Shown here piece after piece: positions 1 through 10,300 of a DNA stretch of 64,000 bases. Origin of the DNA: Loxodes magnus. Taxonomy: Eukaryota; Ciliophora; Karyorelictea; Loxodida; Loxodidae. The notes under the pieces were generated by a model. It was given only the letters and a program-made list of their open reading frames with translations. It had not been told where the DNA came from and did no database searches. Where the stretch lies: positions 1 to 64,000 of the forward strand of contig CAMPDV010000116.1 in the NCBI GenBank assembly GCA_946699065.1, given 5' to 3'. How positions within the stretch are numbered: the first letter of the stretch is position 1; each line of letters begins with the position of its first letter. The translations under genes were made by a program, and so were the position numbers.

Positions 1-16
1 TAGCCACAGCATATAC

Positions 17-1759
17 TTAACTAGTGTGAACACTCATGGTCTTACAGGTACCTGTCTTGACGTTCCATAGTCTCACCGTCTTATCATCACTTCCCGATAC
101 GATGAACTCTGAATCACTGGATATAGCCACAGCATATACATAACTAGTGTGAGCACTCATGGTCTTACAGGTACCTGTCTTGACGTCCCATAGTCTCACC
201 GTCTTATCATCACTTCCCGATACGATGAACTCTGAATCACTGGATATAGCCACAGCATATACATAACTAGTGTGACCACTCATGGTCTTACAGGTACCTG
301 TCTTGACGTTCCATAGTCTCACCGTCTTATCATCACTTCCCGATACGATGAACTCTGAATCACTGGATATAGCCACAGCATATACATAACTAGTGTGACC
401 ACTCATGGTCTTACAGGTACCTGTCTTGACGTCCCATAGTCTCACCGTCTTATCATCACTTCCCGATACGATGAACTCTGAATCACTGGATATAGCCACA
501 GCATATACATAACTAGTGTGAGCACTCATGGTCTTACAGGTACCTGTCTTGACGTTCCATAGTCTCACCGTCTTATCATCACTTCCCGATACGATGAACT
601 CTGAATCACTGGATATAGCCACAGCATATACATAACTAGTGTGACCACTCATGGTCTTACAGGTACCTGTCTTGACGTTCCATAGTCTCACCGTCTTATC
701 ATGACTTCCCGATACGATGAACTCTGAATCACTGGATATAGCCACAGCATAAACAGAACTAGTGTGAACACTCATGGTCTTACAGGTACCTGTCTTGACG
801 TTCCATAGTCTCACCGTCTTATCATCACTTCCCGATACGATGAACTCTGAATCACTGGATATAGCCACAGCATATACATAACTAGTGTGACCACTCATGG
901 TCTTACAGGTACCTGTCTTGACGTCCCATAGTCTCACCGTCTTATCATGACTTCCCGATACGATGAACTCTGAATCACTGGATATAGCCACAGCATATAC
1001 ATAACTAGTGTGACCACTCATGGTCTTACAGGTACCTGTCTTGACGTTCCATAGTCTCACCGTCTTATCATGACTTCCCGATACGATGAACTCTGAATCA
1101 CTGGATATAGCCACAGCATATACATAACTAGTGTGACCACTCATGGTCTTACAGGTACCTGTCTTGACGTTCCATAGTCTCACCGTCTTATCATGACTTC
1201 CCGATACGATGAACTCTGAATCACTGGATATAGCCACAGCATATACATAACTAGTGTGACCACTCATGGTCTTACAGGTACCTGTCTTGACGTTCCATAG
1301 TCTCACCGTCTTATCATGACTTCCCGATACGATGAACTCTGAATCACTGGATATAGCCACAGCATAAACAGAACTAGTGTGACCACTCATGGTCTTACAG
1401 GTACCTGTCTTGACGTTCCATAGTCTCACCGTCTTATCATGACTTCCCGATACGATGAACTCTGAATCACTGGATATAGCCACAGCATATACATAACTAG
1501 TGTGACCACTCATGGTCTTACAGGTACCTGTCTTGACGTTCCATAGTCTCACCGTATAATCATAACTTCCCGATACGATGAACTCTGAATCACTGGATAT
1601 AGCCACAGCATATACATAACTAGTGTGACCACTCATGGTCTTACAGGTACCTGTCTTGACGTTCCATAGTCTCACCGTCTTATCATGACTTCCCGATACG
1701 ATGAACTCTGAATCACTGGATATAGCCACAGCATATACATAACTAGTGTGACCACTCAT
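17..1759 (-). CDS. WD40-repeat open segment, 580 aa (about 14 units)
   Basis: Fourteen units in the common array frame. It ends at a TAA at 17-19 where Tyr7 (TAT) has become TAA, the only TAA found in the array. S-V-H and S-A-H replace S-G-H in several units, and W-N is commoner than W-D. The upstream edge is not a true start: it is the Met1 of a unit just below the TGA at 1793. Probably a fragment of a longer interrupted frame rather than a gene of its own. Confidence 0.45.
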   Translation of the reverse strand: MSGHTSYVYAVAISSDSEFIVSGSHDKTVRLWNVKTGTCKTMSGHTSYVYAVAISSDSEFIVSGSYDYTVRLWNVKTGTCKTMSGHTSYVYAVAISSDSEFIVSGSHDKTVRLWNVKTGTCKTMSGHTSSVYAVAISSDSEFIVSGSHDKTVRLWNVKTGTCKTMSGHTSYVYAVAISSDSEFIVSGSHDKTVRLWNVKTGTCKTMSGHTSYVYAVAISSDSEFIVSGSHDKTVRLWNVKTGTCKTMSGHTSYVYAVAISSDSEFIVSGSHDKTVRLWDVKTGTCKTMSGHTSYVYAVAISSDSEFIVSGSDDKTVRLWNVKTGTCKTMSVHTSSVYAVAISSDSEFIVSGSHDKTVRLWNVKTGTCKTMSGHTSYVYAVAISSDSEFIVSGSDDKTVRLWNVKTGTCKTMSAHTSYVYAVAISSDSEFIVSGSDDKTVRLWDVKTGTCKTMSGHTSYVYAVAISSDSEFIVSGSDDKTVRLWNVKTGTCKTMSGHTSYVYAVAISSDSEFIVSGSDDKTVRLWDVKTGTCKTMSAHTSYVYAVAISSDSEFIVSGSDDKTVRLWNVKTGTCKTMSVHTS

Positions 1760-1792
1760 GGTCTTACAGGTACCTGTCTTGAAGTCCCATAG

Positions 1793-3235
1793 TCACACCG
1801 TCTTATCATGACTTCCCGATACGATGAACTCTGAATCACTGGATATAGCCACAGCATATACATAACTAGTGTGAACACTCATGGTCTTACAGGTACCTTT
1901 CTTGACGTCCCATAGTCTCACCGTCTTATCATCACTTCCCGATACGATGAACTCTGAATCACTGGATATAGCCACAGCATATACATAACTAGTGTGACCA
2001 CTCATGGTCTTACAGGTACCTGTCTTGACGTCCCATAGTCTCACCGTCTTATCATCACTTCCCGATACGATGAACTCTGAATCACTGGATATAGCCACAG
2101 CATATACATAACTAGTGTGACCACTCATGGTCTTACAGGTACCTGTCTTGACGTTCCATAGTCTCACCGTCTTATCATGACTTCCCGATACGATGAACTC
2201 TGAATCACTGGATATAGCCACAGCATATACATAACTAGTGTGACCACTCATGGTCTTACAGGTACCTGTCTTGACGTTCCATAGTCTCACCGTCTTATCA
2301 TGACTTCCCGATACGATGAACTCTGAATCACTGGATATAGCCACAGCATATACATAACTAGTTTGACAACTCATGGTCTTACAGGTACCTGTCTTGACGT
2401 CCCATAGTCTCACCGTCTTATCATGACTTCCCGATACGATGAACTCTGAATCACTGGATATAGCCACAGCATATACATAACTAGTGTGACCACTCATGGT
2501 CTTACAGGTACCTGTCTTGACGTTCCATAGTCTCACCGTCTTATCATGACTTCCCGATACGATGAACTCTGAATCACTGGATATAGCCACAGCATAAACA
2601 GAACTAGTGTGACCACTCATGGTCTTACAGGTACCTGTCTTGACGTCCCATAGTCTCACCGTCTTATCATGACTTCCCGATACGATGAACTCTGAATCAC
2701 TGGATATAGCCACAGCATATACATAACTAGTGTGACCACTCATGGTCTTACAGGTACCTGTCTTGACGTTCCATAGTCTCACCGTCTTATCATGACTTCC
2801 CGATACGATGAACTCTGAATCACTGGATATAGCCACAGCATAAACAGAACTAGTTTGACAACTCATGGTCTTACAGGTACCTGTCTTGACGTTCCATAGT
2901 CTCACCGTCTTATCATGACTTCCCGATACGATGAACTCTGAATCACTGGATATAGCCACAGCATATACATAACTAGTGTGACCACTCATGGTCTTACAGG
3001 TACCTGTCTTGACGTTCCATAGTCTCACCGTCTTATCATGACTTCCCGATACGATGAACTCTGAATCACTGGATATAGCCACAGCATAAACAGAACTAGT
3101 GTGAACACTCATGGTCTTACAGGTACCTGTCTTGACGTTCCATAGTCTCACCGTCTTATCATCACTTCCCGATACGATGAACTCTGAATCACTGGATATA
3201 GCCACAGCATATACATAACTAGTGTGACCACTCAT
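1793..3235 (-). CDS. WD40-repeat open segment, 480 aa (about 12 units)
   Basis: Ends at TGA (1793-1795) replacing Arg30; the same unit carries Val34 to Phe. The segment has two S-C-Q units, in which the G3-H4 dipeptide is lost, and one unit near 1897 with K-K-G in place of K-T-G. No independent start is visible; the upstream boundary is the next copy of the TGA haplotype at 3269. Confidence 0.45.
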   Translation of the reverse strand: MSGHTSYVYAVAISSDSEFIVSGSDDKTVRLWNVKTGTCKTMSVHTSSVYAVAISSDSEFIVSGSHDKTVRLWNVKTGTCKTMSGHTSYVYAVAISSDSEFIVSGSHDKTVRLWNVKTGTCKTMSCQTSSVYAVAISSDSEFIVSGSHDKTVRLWNVKTGTCKTMSGHTSYVYAVAISSDSEFIVSGSHDKTVRLWDVKTGTCKTMSGHTSSVYAVAISSDSEFIVSGSHDKTVRLWNVKTGTCKTMSGHTSYVYAVAISSDSEFIVSGSHDKTVRLWDVKTGTCKTMSCQTSYVYAVAISSDSEFIVSGSHDKTVRLWNVKTGTCKTMSGHTSYVYAVAISSDSEFIVSGSHDKTVRLWNVKTGTCKTMSGHTSYVYAVAISSDSEFIVSGSDDKTVRLWDVKTGTCKTMSGHTSYVYAVAISSDSEFIVSGSDDKTVRLWDVKKGTCKTMSVHTSYVYAVAISSDSEFIVSGSHDKTV

Positions 3236-3268
3236 GGTCTTACAGGTACCTGTCTTGAAGTCCCATAG

Positions 3269-3481
3269 TCACACCGTCTTATCATGACTTCCCGATACGA
3301 TGAACTCTGAATCACTGGATATAGCCACAGCATATACATAACTAGTGTGAACACTCATGGTCTTACAGGTACCTGTCTTGACGTTCCATAGTCTCACCGT
3401 CTTATCATGACTTCCCGATACGATGAACTCTGAATCACTGGATATAGCCACAGCATATACATAACTAGTGTGACCACTCAT
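3269..3481 (-). CDS. Short WD40 open segment between two TGA-30 units, 70 aa
   Basis: Under two units long, trapped between TGA-30/Phe34 haplotypes at 3269 and 3515, which lie exactly two units apart. This is best read as remnant coding sequence and not a small gene. Confidence 0.3.
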   Translation of the reverse strand: MSGHTSYVYAVAISSDSEFIVSGSHDKTVRLWNVKTGTCKTMSVHTSYVYAVAISSDSEFIVSGSHDKTV

Positions 3482-3514
3482 GGTCTTACAGGTACCTGTC
3501 TTGAAGTCCCATAG

Positions 3515-4381
3515 TCACACCGTCTTATCATGACTTCCCGATACGATGAACTCTGAATCACTGGATATAGCCACAGCATATACATAACTAGTGTGAACAC
3601 TCATGGTCTTACAGGTACCTGTCTTGACGTCCCATAGTCTCACCGTCTTATCATCACTTCCCGATACGATGAACTCTGAATCACTGGATATAGCCACAGC
3701 ATATACATAACTAGTGTGACCACTCATGGTCTTACAGGTACCTGTCTTGACGTTCCATAGTCTCACCGTCTTATCATGACTTCCCGATACGATGAACTCT
3801 GAATCACTGGATATAGCCACAGCAGATACATAACTAGTGTGACCACTCGTGGTCTTACAGGTACCTGTCTTGACGTCCCATAGTCTCACCGTCTCATCAT
3901 GACTTCCCGATACGATGAACTCTGAATCACTGGATATAGCCACAGCATATACATAACTAGTGTGACCACTCATGGTCTTACAGGTACCTGTCTTGACGTT
4001 CCATAGTCTCACCGTCTTATCATGACTTCCCGATACGATGAACTCTGAATCACTGGATATAGCCACAGCATATACATAACTAGTGTGAACACTCATGGTC
4101 TTACAGGTACCTGTCTTGACGTTCCATAGTCTCACCGTCTTATCATCACTTCCCGATACGATGAACTCTGAATCACTGGATATAGCCACAGCATATACAT
4201 AACTAGTGTGACCACTCATGGTCTTACAGGTACCTGTCTTGACGTCCCATAGTCTCACCGTCTTATCATCACTTCCCGATACGATGAACTCTGAATCACT
4301 GGATATAGCCACAGCATATACATAACTAGTGTGACCACTCATGGTCTTACAGGTACCTGTCTTGACGTTCCATAGTCTCAC
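3515..4381 (-). CDS. WD40-repeat open segment, 288 aa (7 units)
   Basis: Seven units between TGA-30 at 3515 and TAG-27 at 4385. It includes a D-E variant unit with T-T-S in place of T-M-S, and a V-S-A unit. The apparent first codon is GTG of Val29 just after the stop, so it is not a credible initiation site. The length equals one seven-bladed propeller, but this follows from where the stops fall. Confidence 0.4.
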   Translation of the reverse strand: MRLWNVKTGTCKTMSGHTSYVYAVAISSDSEFIVSGSDDKTVRLWDVKTGTCKTMSGHTSYVYAVAISSDSEFIVSGSDDKTVRLWNVKTGTCKTMSVHTSYVYAVAISSDSEFIVSGSHDKTVRLWNVKTGTCKTMSGHTSYVYAVAISSDSEFIVSGSHDETVRLWDVKTGTCKTTSGHTSYVSAVAISSDSEFIVSGSHDKTVRLWNVKTGTCKTMSGHTSYVYAVAISSDSEFIVSGSDDKTVRLWDVKTGTCKTMSVHTSYVYAVAISSDSEFIVSGSHDKTV

Positions 4382-4384
4382 CGT

Positions 4385-5203
4385 CTAATCATTACTTCCC
4401 GATACGATGAACTCTGAATCACTGGATATAGCCACAGCATATACATAACTAGTGTGACCACTCATGGTCTTACAGGTACCTGTCTTGACGTCCCATAGTC
4501 TCACCGTCTTATCATGACTTCCCGATACGATGAACTCTGAATCACTGGATATAGCCACAGCAGATACATAACTAGTGTGACCACTCGTGGTCTTACAGGT
4601 ACCTGTCTTGACGTCCCATAGTCTCACCGTCTCATCATGACTTCCCGATACGATGAACTCTGAATCACTGGATATAGCCACAGCATATACATAACTAGTG
4701 TGACCACTCATGGTCTTACAGGTACCTGTCTTGACGTTCCATAGTCTCACCGTCTTATCATGACTTCCCGATACGATGAACTCTGAATCACTGGATATAG
4801 CCACAGCATAAACAGAACTAGTGTGACCACTCATGGTCTTACAGGTACCTGTCTTGACGTTCCATAGTCTCACCGTCTTATCATGACTTCCCGATACGAT
4901 GAACTCTGAATCACTGGATATAGCCACAGCATATACATAACTAGTGTGACCACTCATGGTCTTACAGGTACCTGTCTTGACGTTCCATAGTCTCACCGTA
5001 TAATCATAACTTCCCGATACGATGAACTCTGAATCACTGGATATAGCCACAGCATATACATAACTAGTGTGACCACTCATGGTCTTACAGGTACCTGTCT
5101 TGACGTTCCATAGTCTCACCGTCTTATCATGACTTCCCGATACGATGAACTCTGAATCACTGGATATAGCCACAGCATATACATAACTAGTGTGACCACT
5201 CAT
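4385..5203 (-). CDS. WD40-repeat open segment, 272 aa (about 6.6 units)
   Basis: Ends at TAG (4385-4387) in an S-N-D-stop unit. Its upstream units, H-D-K, Y-D-Y, H-D-K then T-S-S, match the upstream end of the segment at 17-1759 with an offset of 3444 bp, exactly 28 units, which indicates an older segmental duplication. Confidence 0.4.
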   Translation of the reverse strand: MSGHTSYVYAVAISSDSEFIVSGSHDKTVRLWNVKTGTCKTMSGHTSYVYAVAISSDSEFIVSGSYDYTVRLWNVKTGTCKTMSGHTSYVYAVAISSDSEFIVSGSHDKTVRLWNVKTGTCKTMSGHTSSVYAVAISSDSEFIVSGSHDKTVRLWNVKTGTCKTMSGHTSYVYAVAISSDSEFIVSGSHDETVRLWDVKTGTCKTTSGHTSYVSAVAISSDSEFIVSGSHDKTVRLWDVKTGTCKTMSGHTSYVYAVAISSDSEFIVSGSND

Positions 5204-5236
5204 GGTCTTACAGGTACCTGTCTTGAAGTCCCATAG

Positions 5237-5941
5237 TCACACCGTCTTATCATGACTTCCCGATACGATGAACTCTGAATCACTGGATATAGCCACAGCA
5301 TATACATAACTAGTGTGAACACTCATGGTCTTACAGGTACCTGTCTTGACGTCCCATAGTCTCACCGTCTTATCATCACTTCCCGATACGATGAACTCTG
5401 AATCACTGGATATAGCCACAGCATATACATAACTAGTGTGACCACTCATGGTCTTACAGGTACCTGTCTTGACGTCCCATAGTCTCACCGTCTTATCATC
5501 ACTTCCCGATACGATGAACTCTGAATCACTGGATATAGCCACAGCATATACATAACTAGTGTGACCACTCATGGTCTTACAGGTACCTGTCTTGACGTTC
5601 CATAGTCTCACCGTCTTATCATGACTTCCCGATACGATGAACTCTGAATCACTGGATATAGCCACAGCATATACATAACTAGTGTGACCACTCATGGTCT
5701 TACAGGTACCTGTCTTGACGTTCCATAGTCTCACCGTATAATCATAACTTCCCGATACGATGAACTCTGAATCACTGGATATAGCCACAGCATATACATA
5801 ACTAGTGTGACCACTCATGGTCTTACAGGTACCTGTCTTGACGTTCCATAGTCTCACCGTCTTATCATGACTTCCCGATACGATGAACTCTGAATCACTG
5901 GATATAGCCACAGCATATACATAACTAGTGTGACCACTCAT
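5237..5941 (-). CDS. WD40-repeat open segment, 234 aa (about 5.7 units)
   Basis: Bounded by TGA-30/Phe34 haplotypes at 5237 and 5975, six units apart. Its upstream H-D-K, Y-D-Y, H-D-K order repeats that of the preceding segment six units away. A fragment of the array frame. Confidence 0.4.
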   Translation of the reverse strand: MSGHTSYVYAVAISSDSEFIVSGSHDKTVRLWNVKTGTCKTMSGHTSYVYAVAISSDSEFIVSGSYDYTVRLWNVKTGTCKTMSGHTSYVYAVAISSDSEFIVSGSHDKTVRLWNVKTGTCKTMSGHTSYVYAVAISSDSEFIVSGSDDKTVRLWDVKTGTCKTMSGHTSYVYAVAISSDSEFIVSGSDDKTVRLWDVKTGTCKTMSVHTSYVYAVAISSDSEFIVSGSHDKTV

Positions 5942-5974
5942 GGTCTTACAGGTACCTGTCTTGAAGTCCCATAG

Positions 5975-7087
5975 TCACACCGTCTTATCATGACTTCCCG
6001 ATACGATGAACTCTGAATCACTGGATATAGCCACAGCATATACATAACTAGTGTGAACACTCATGGTCTTACAGGTACCTGTCTTGACGTCCCATAGTCT
6101 CACCGTCTTATCATCACTTCCCGATACGATGAACTCTGAATCACTGGATATAGCCACAGCATATACATAACTAGTGTGACCACTCATGGTCTTACAGGTA
6201 CCTGTCTTGACGTTCCATAGTCTCACCGTCTTATCATGACTTCCCGATACGATGAACTCTGAATCACTGGATATAGCCACAGCATAAACAGAACTAGTTT
6301 GACAACTCATGGTCTTACAGGTACCTGTCTTGACGTTCCATAGTCTCACCGTCTTATCATGACTTCCCGATACGATGAACTCTGAATCACTGGATATAGC
6401 CACAGCATATACATAACTAGTGTGAACACTCATGGTCTTACAGGTACCTGTCTTGACGTCCCATAGTCTCACCGTCTTATCATGACTTCCCGATACGATG
6501 AACTCTGAATCACTGGATATAGCCACAGCATAAACAGAACTAGTTTGACAACTCGTGGTCTTACAGGTACCTGTCTTGACGTCCCATAGTCTCACCGTCT
6601 CATCATGACTTCCCGATACGATGAACTCTGAATCACTGGATATAGCCACAGCATATACATAACTAGTGTGACCACTCATGGTCTTACAGGTACCTGTCTT
6701 GACGTTCCATAGTCTCACCGTCTTATCATGACTTCCCGATACGATGAACTCTGAATCACTGGATATAGCCACAGCATATACATAACTAGTGTGAACACTC
6801 ATGGTCTTACAGGTACCTGTCTTGACGTTCCATAGTCTCACCGTCTTATCATCACTTCCCGATACGATGAACTCTGAATCACTGGATATAGCCACAGCAT
6901 ATACATAACTAGTGTGACCACTCATGGTCTTACAGGTACCTGTCTTGACGTCCCATAGTCTCACCGTCTTATCATCACTTCCCGATACGATGAACTCTGA
7001 ATCACTGGATATAGCCACAGCATATACATAACTAGTGTGACCACTCATGGTCTTACAGGTACCTGTCTTGACGTTCCATAGTCTCAC
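5975..7087 (-). CDS. WD40-repeat open segment, 370 aa (9 units)
   Basis: Nine units between TGA-30 at 5975 and TAG-27 at 7091. It carries two S-C-Q/T-S-S units, one of them with T-T-S, and several S-V-H units; the last S-V-H unit near 6793 marks the end of that variant's range in the window. Confidence 0.4.
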   Translation of the reverse strand: MRLWNVKTGTCKTMSGHTSYVYAVAISSDSEFIVSGSDDKTVRLWDVKTGTCKTMSGHTSYVYAVAISSDSEFIVSGSDDKTVRLWNVKTGTCKTMSVHTSYVYAVAISSDSEFIVSGSHDKTVRLWNVKTGTCKTMSGHTSYVYAVAISSDSEFIVSGSHDETVRLWDVKTGTCKTTSCQTSSVYAVAISSDSEFIVSGSHDKTVRLWDVKTGTCKTMSVHTSYVYAVAISSDSEFIVSGSHDKTVRLWNVKTGTCKTMSCQTSSVYAVAISSDSEFIVSGSHDKTVRLWNVKTGTCKTMSGHTSYVYAVAISSDSEFIVSGSDDKTVRLWDVKTGTCKTMSVHTSYVYAVAISSDSEFIVSGSHDKTV

Positions 7088-7090
7088 CGT

Positions 7091-7333
7091 CTAATCATTA
7101 CTTCCCGATACGATGAACTCTGAATCACTGGATATAGCCACAGCATATACATAACTAGTGTGACCACTCATGGTCTTACAGGTACCTGTCTTGACGTTCC
7201 ATAGTCTCACCGTCTTATCATCACTTCCCGATACGATGAACTCTGAATCACTGGATATAGCCACAGCATATACATAACTAGTGTGACCACTCATGGTCTT
7301 ACAGGTACCTGTCTTGACGTTCCATAGTCTCAC
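7091..7333 (-). CDS. Two-unit WD40 open segment between TAG codons, 80 aa
   Basis: Two units between S-N-D-TAG units at 7091 and 7337. The two stop units have the same Asn25-Asp26-TAG context, so one is probably a copy of the other. Confidence 0.3.
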   Translation of the reverse strand: MRLWNVKTGTCKTMSGHTSYVYAVAISSDSEFIVSGSDDKTVRLWNVKTGTCKTMSGHTSYVYAVAISSDSEFIVSGSND

Positions 7334-7336
7334 CGT

Positions 7337-10300
7337 CTAATCATTACTTCCCGATACGATGAACTCTGAATCACTGGATATAGCCACAGCATATACATAA
7401 CTAGTGTGACCACTCATGGTCTTACAGGTACCTGTCTTGACGTTCCATAGTCTCACCGTCTTATCATGACTTCCCGATACGATGAACTCTGAATCACTGG
7501 ATATAGCCACAGCATAAACAGAACTAGTTTGACAACTCATGGTCTTACAGGTACCTGTCTTGACGTCCCATAGTCTCACCGTCTTATCATGACTTCCCGA
7601 TACGATGAACTCTGAATCACTGGATATAGCCACAGCATATACATAACTAGTGTGACCACTCATGGTCTTACAGGTACCTGTCTTGACGTCCCATAGTCTC
7701 ACCGTCTTATCATCACTTCCCGATACGATGAACTCTGAATCACTGGATATAGCCACAGATGATACATAATCTGTGTGACCACTCATGGTCTTACAGGTAC
7801 CTGTCTTGACGTCCCATAGTCTCACCGTCTTATCATCACTTGCCGATACGATGAACTCTGAATCACTGGATATAGCCACAGCATATACATAACTAGTGTG
7901 ACCACTCATGGTCTTACAGGTACCTGTCTTGACGTTCCATAGTCTCACCGTCTTATCATCACTTGCCGATACGATGAACTCTGAATCACTGGATATAGCC
8001 ACAGCAGATACATAACTAGTGTGACCACTCGTGGTCTTACAGGTACCTGTCTTGACGTCCCATAGTCTCACCGTCTTATCATCACTTGCCGATACGATGA
8101 ACTCTGAATCACTGGATATAGCCACAGCATATACATAACTAGTGTGACCACTCATGGTCTTACAGGTACCTGTCTTGACGTTCCATAGTCTCACCGTCTT
8201 ATCATCACTTCCCGATACGATGAACTCTGAATCACTGGATATAGCCACAGCATATACATAACTAGTGTGACCACTCATGGTCTTACAGGTACCTGTCTTG
8301 ACGTTCCATAGTCTCACCGTCTTATCATCACTTCCCGATACGATGAACTCTGAATCACTGGATATAGCCACAGCATAAACAGAACTAGTTTGACAACTCA
8401 TGGTCTTACAGGTACCTGTCTTGACGTCCCATAGTCTCACCGTCTTATCATGACTTCCCGATACGATGAACTCTGAATCACTGGATATAGCCACAGCATA
8501 TACATAACTAGTGTGACCACTCGTGGTCTTACAGGTACCTGTCTTGACGTCCCATAGTCTCACCGTCTCATCATGACTTCCCGATACGATGAACTCTGAA
8601 TCACTGGATATAGCCACAGATGATACATAACTAGTGTGACCACTCATGGTCTTACAGGTACCTGTCTTGACGTTCCATAGTCTCACCGTCTTATCATGAC
8701 TTCCCGATACGATGAACTCTGAATCACTGGATATAGCCACAGCATAAACAGAACTAGTTTGACAACTCATGGTCTTACAGGTACCTGTCTTGACGTCCCA
8801 TAGTCTCACCGTCTTATCATGACTTCCCGATACGATGAACTCTGAATCACTGGATATAGCCACAGCAGATACATAACTAGTGTGACCACTCGTGGTCTTA
8901 CAGGTACCTGTCTTGACGTCCCATAGTCTCACCGTCTCATCATCACTTCCCGATACGATGAACTCTGAATCACTGGATATAGCCACAGCATATACATAAC
9001 TAGTGTGACCACTCATGGTCTTACAGGTACCTGTCTTGACGTTCCATAGTCTCACCGTCTTATCATGACTTCCCGATACGATGAACTCTGAATCACTGGA
9101 TATAGCCACAGCATATACATAACTAGTGTGACCACTCATGGTCTTACAGGTACCTGTCTTGACGTTCCATAGTCTCACCGTCTTATCATCACTTCCCGAT
9201 ACGATGAACTCTGAATCACTGGATATAGCCACAGCATATACATAACTAGTGTGACCACTCATGGTCTTACAGGTACCTGTCTTGACGTTCCATAGTCTCA
9301 CCGTCTTATCATGACTTCCCGATACGATGAACTCTGAATCACTGGATATAGCCACAGCATAAACAGAACTAGTTTGACAACTCATGGTCTTACAGGTACC
9401 TGTCTTGACGTCCCATAGTCTCACCGTCTTATCATGACTTCCCGATACGATGAACTCTGAATCACTGGATATAGCCACAGCATATACATAACTAGTGTGA
9501 CCACTCATGGTCTTACAGGTACCTGTCTTGACGTTCCATAGTCTCACCGTCTTATCATGACTTCCCGATACGATGAACTCTGAATCACTGGATATAGCCA
9601 AAGATAATACATAACTAGTGTGACCACTCATGGTCTTACAGGTACCTGTCTTGACGTTCCATAGTCTCACCGTCTTATCATGACTTCCCGATACGATGAA
9701 CTCTGAATCACTGGATATAGCCACAGCAGATACATAACTAGTGTGACCACTCGTGGTCTTACAGGTACCTGTCTTGACGTCCCATAGTCTCACCGTCTTA
9801 TCATCACTTGCCGATACGATGAACTCTGAATCACTGGATATAGCCACAGCATATACATAACTAGTGTGACCACTCATGGTCTTACAGGTACCTGTCTTGA
9901 CGTTCCATAGTCTCACCGTCTTATCATCACTTCCCGATACGATGAACTCTGAATCACTGGATATAGCCACAGCATATACATAACTAGTGTGACCACTCAT
10001 GGTCTTACAGGTACCTGTCTTGACGTTCCATAGTCTCACCGTCTTATCATGACTTCCCGATACGATGAACTCTGAATCACTGGATATAGCCACAGCATAA
10101 ACAGAACTAGTTTGACAACTCATGGTCTTACAGGTACCTGTCTTGACGTCCCATAGTCTCACCGTCTTATCATGACTTCCCGATACGATGAACTCTGAAT
10201 CACTGGATATAGCCACAGCATATACATAACTAGTGTGACCACTCGTGGTCTTACAGGTACCTGTCTTGACGTCCCATAGTCTCACCGTCTCATCATGACT

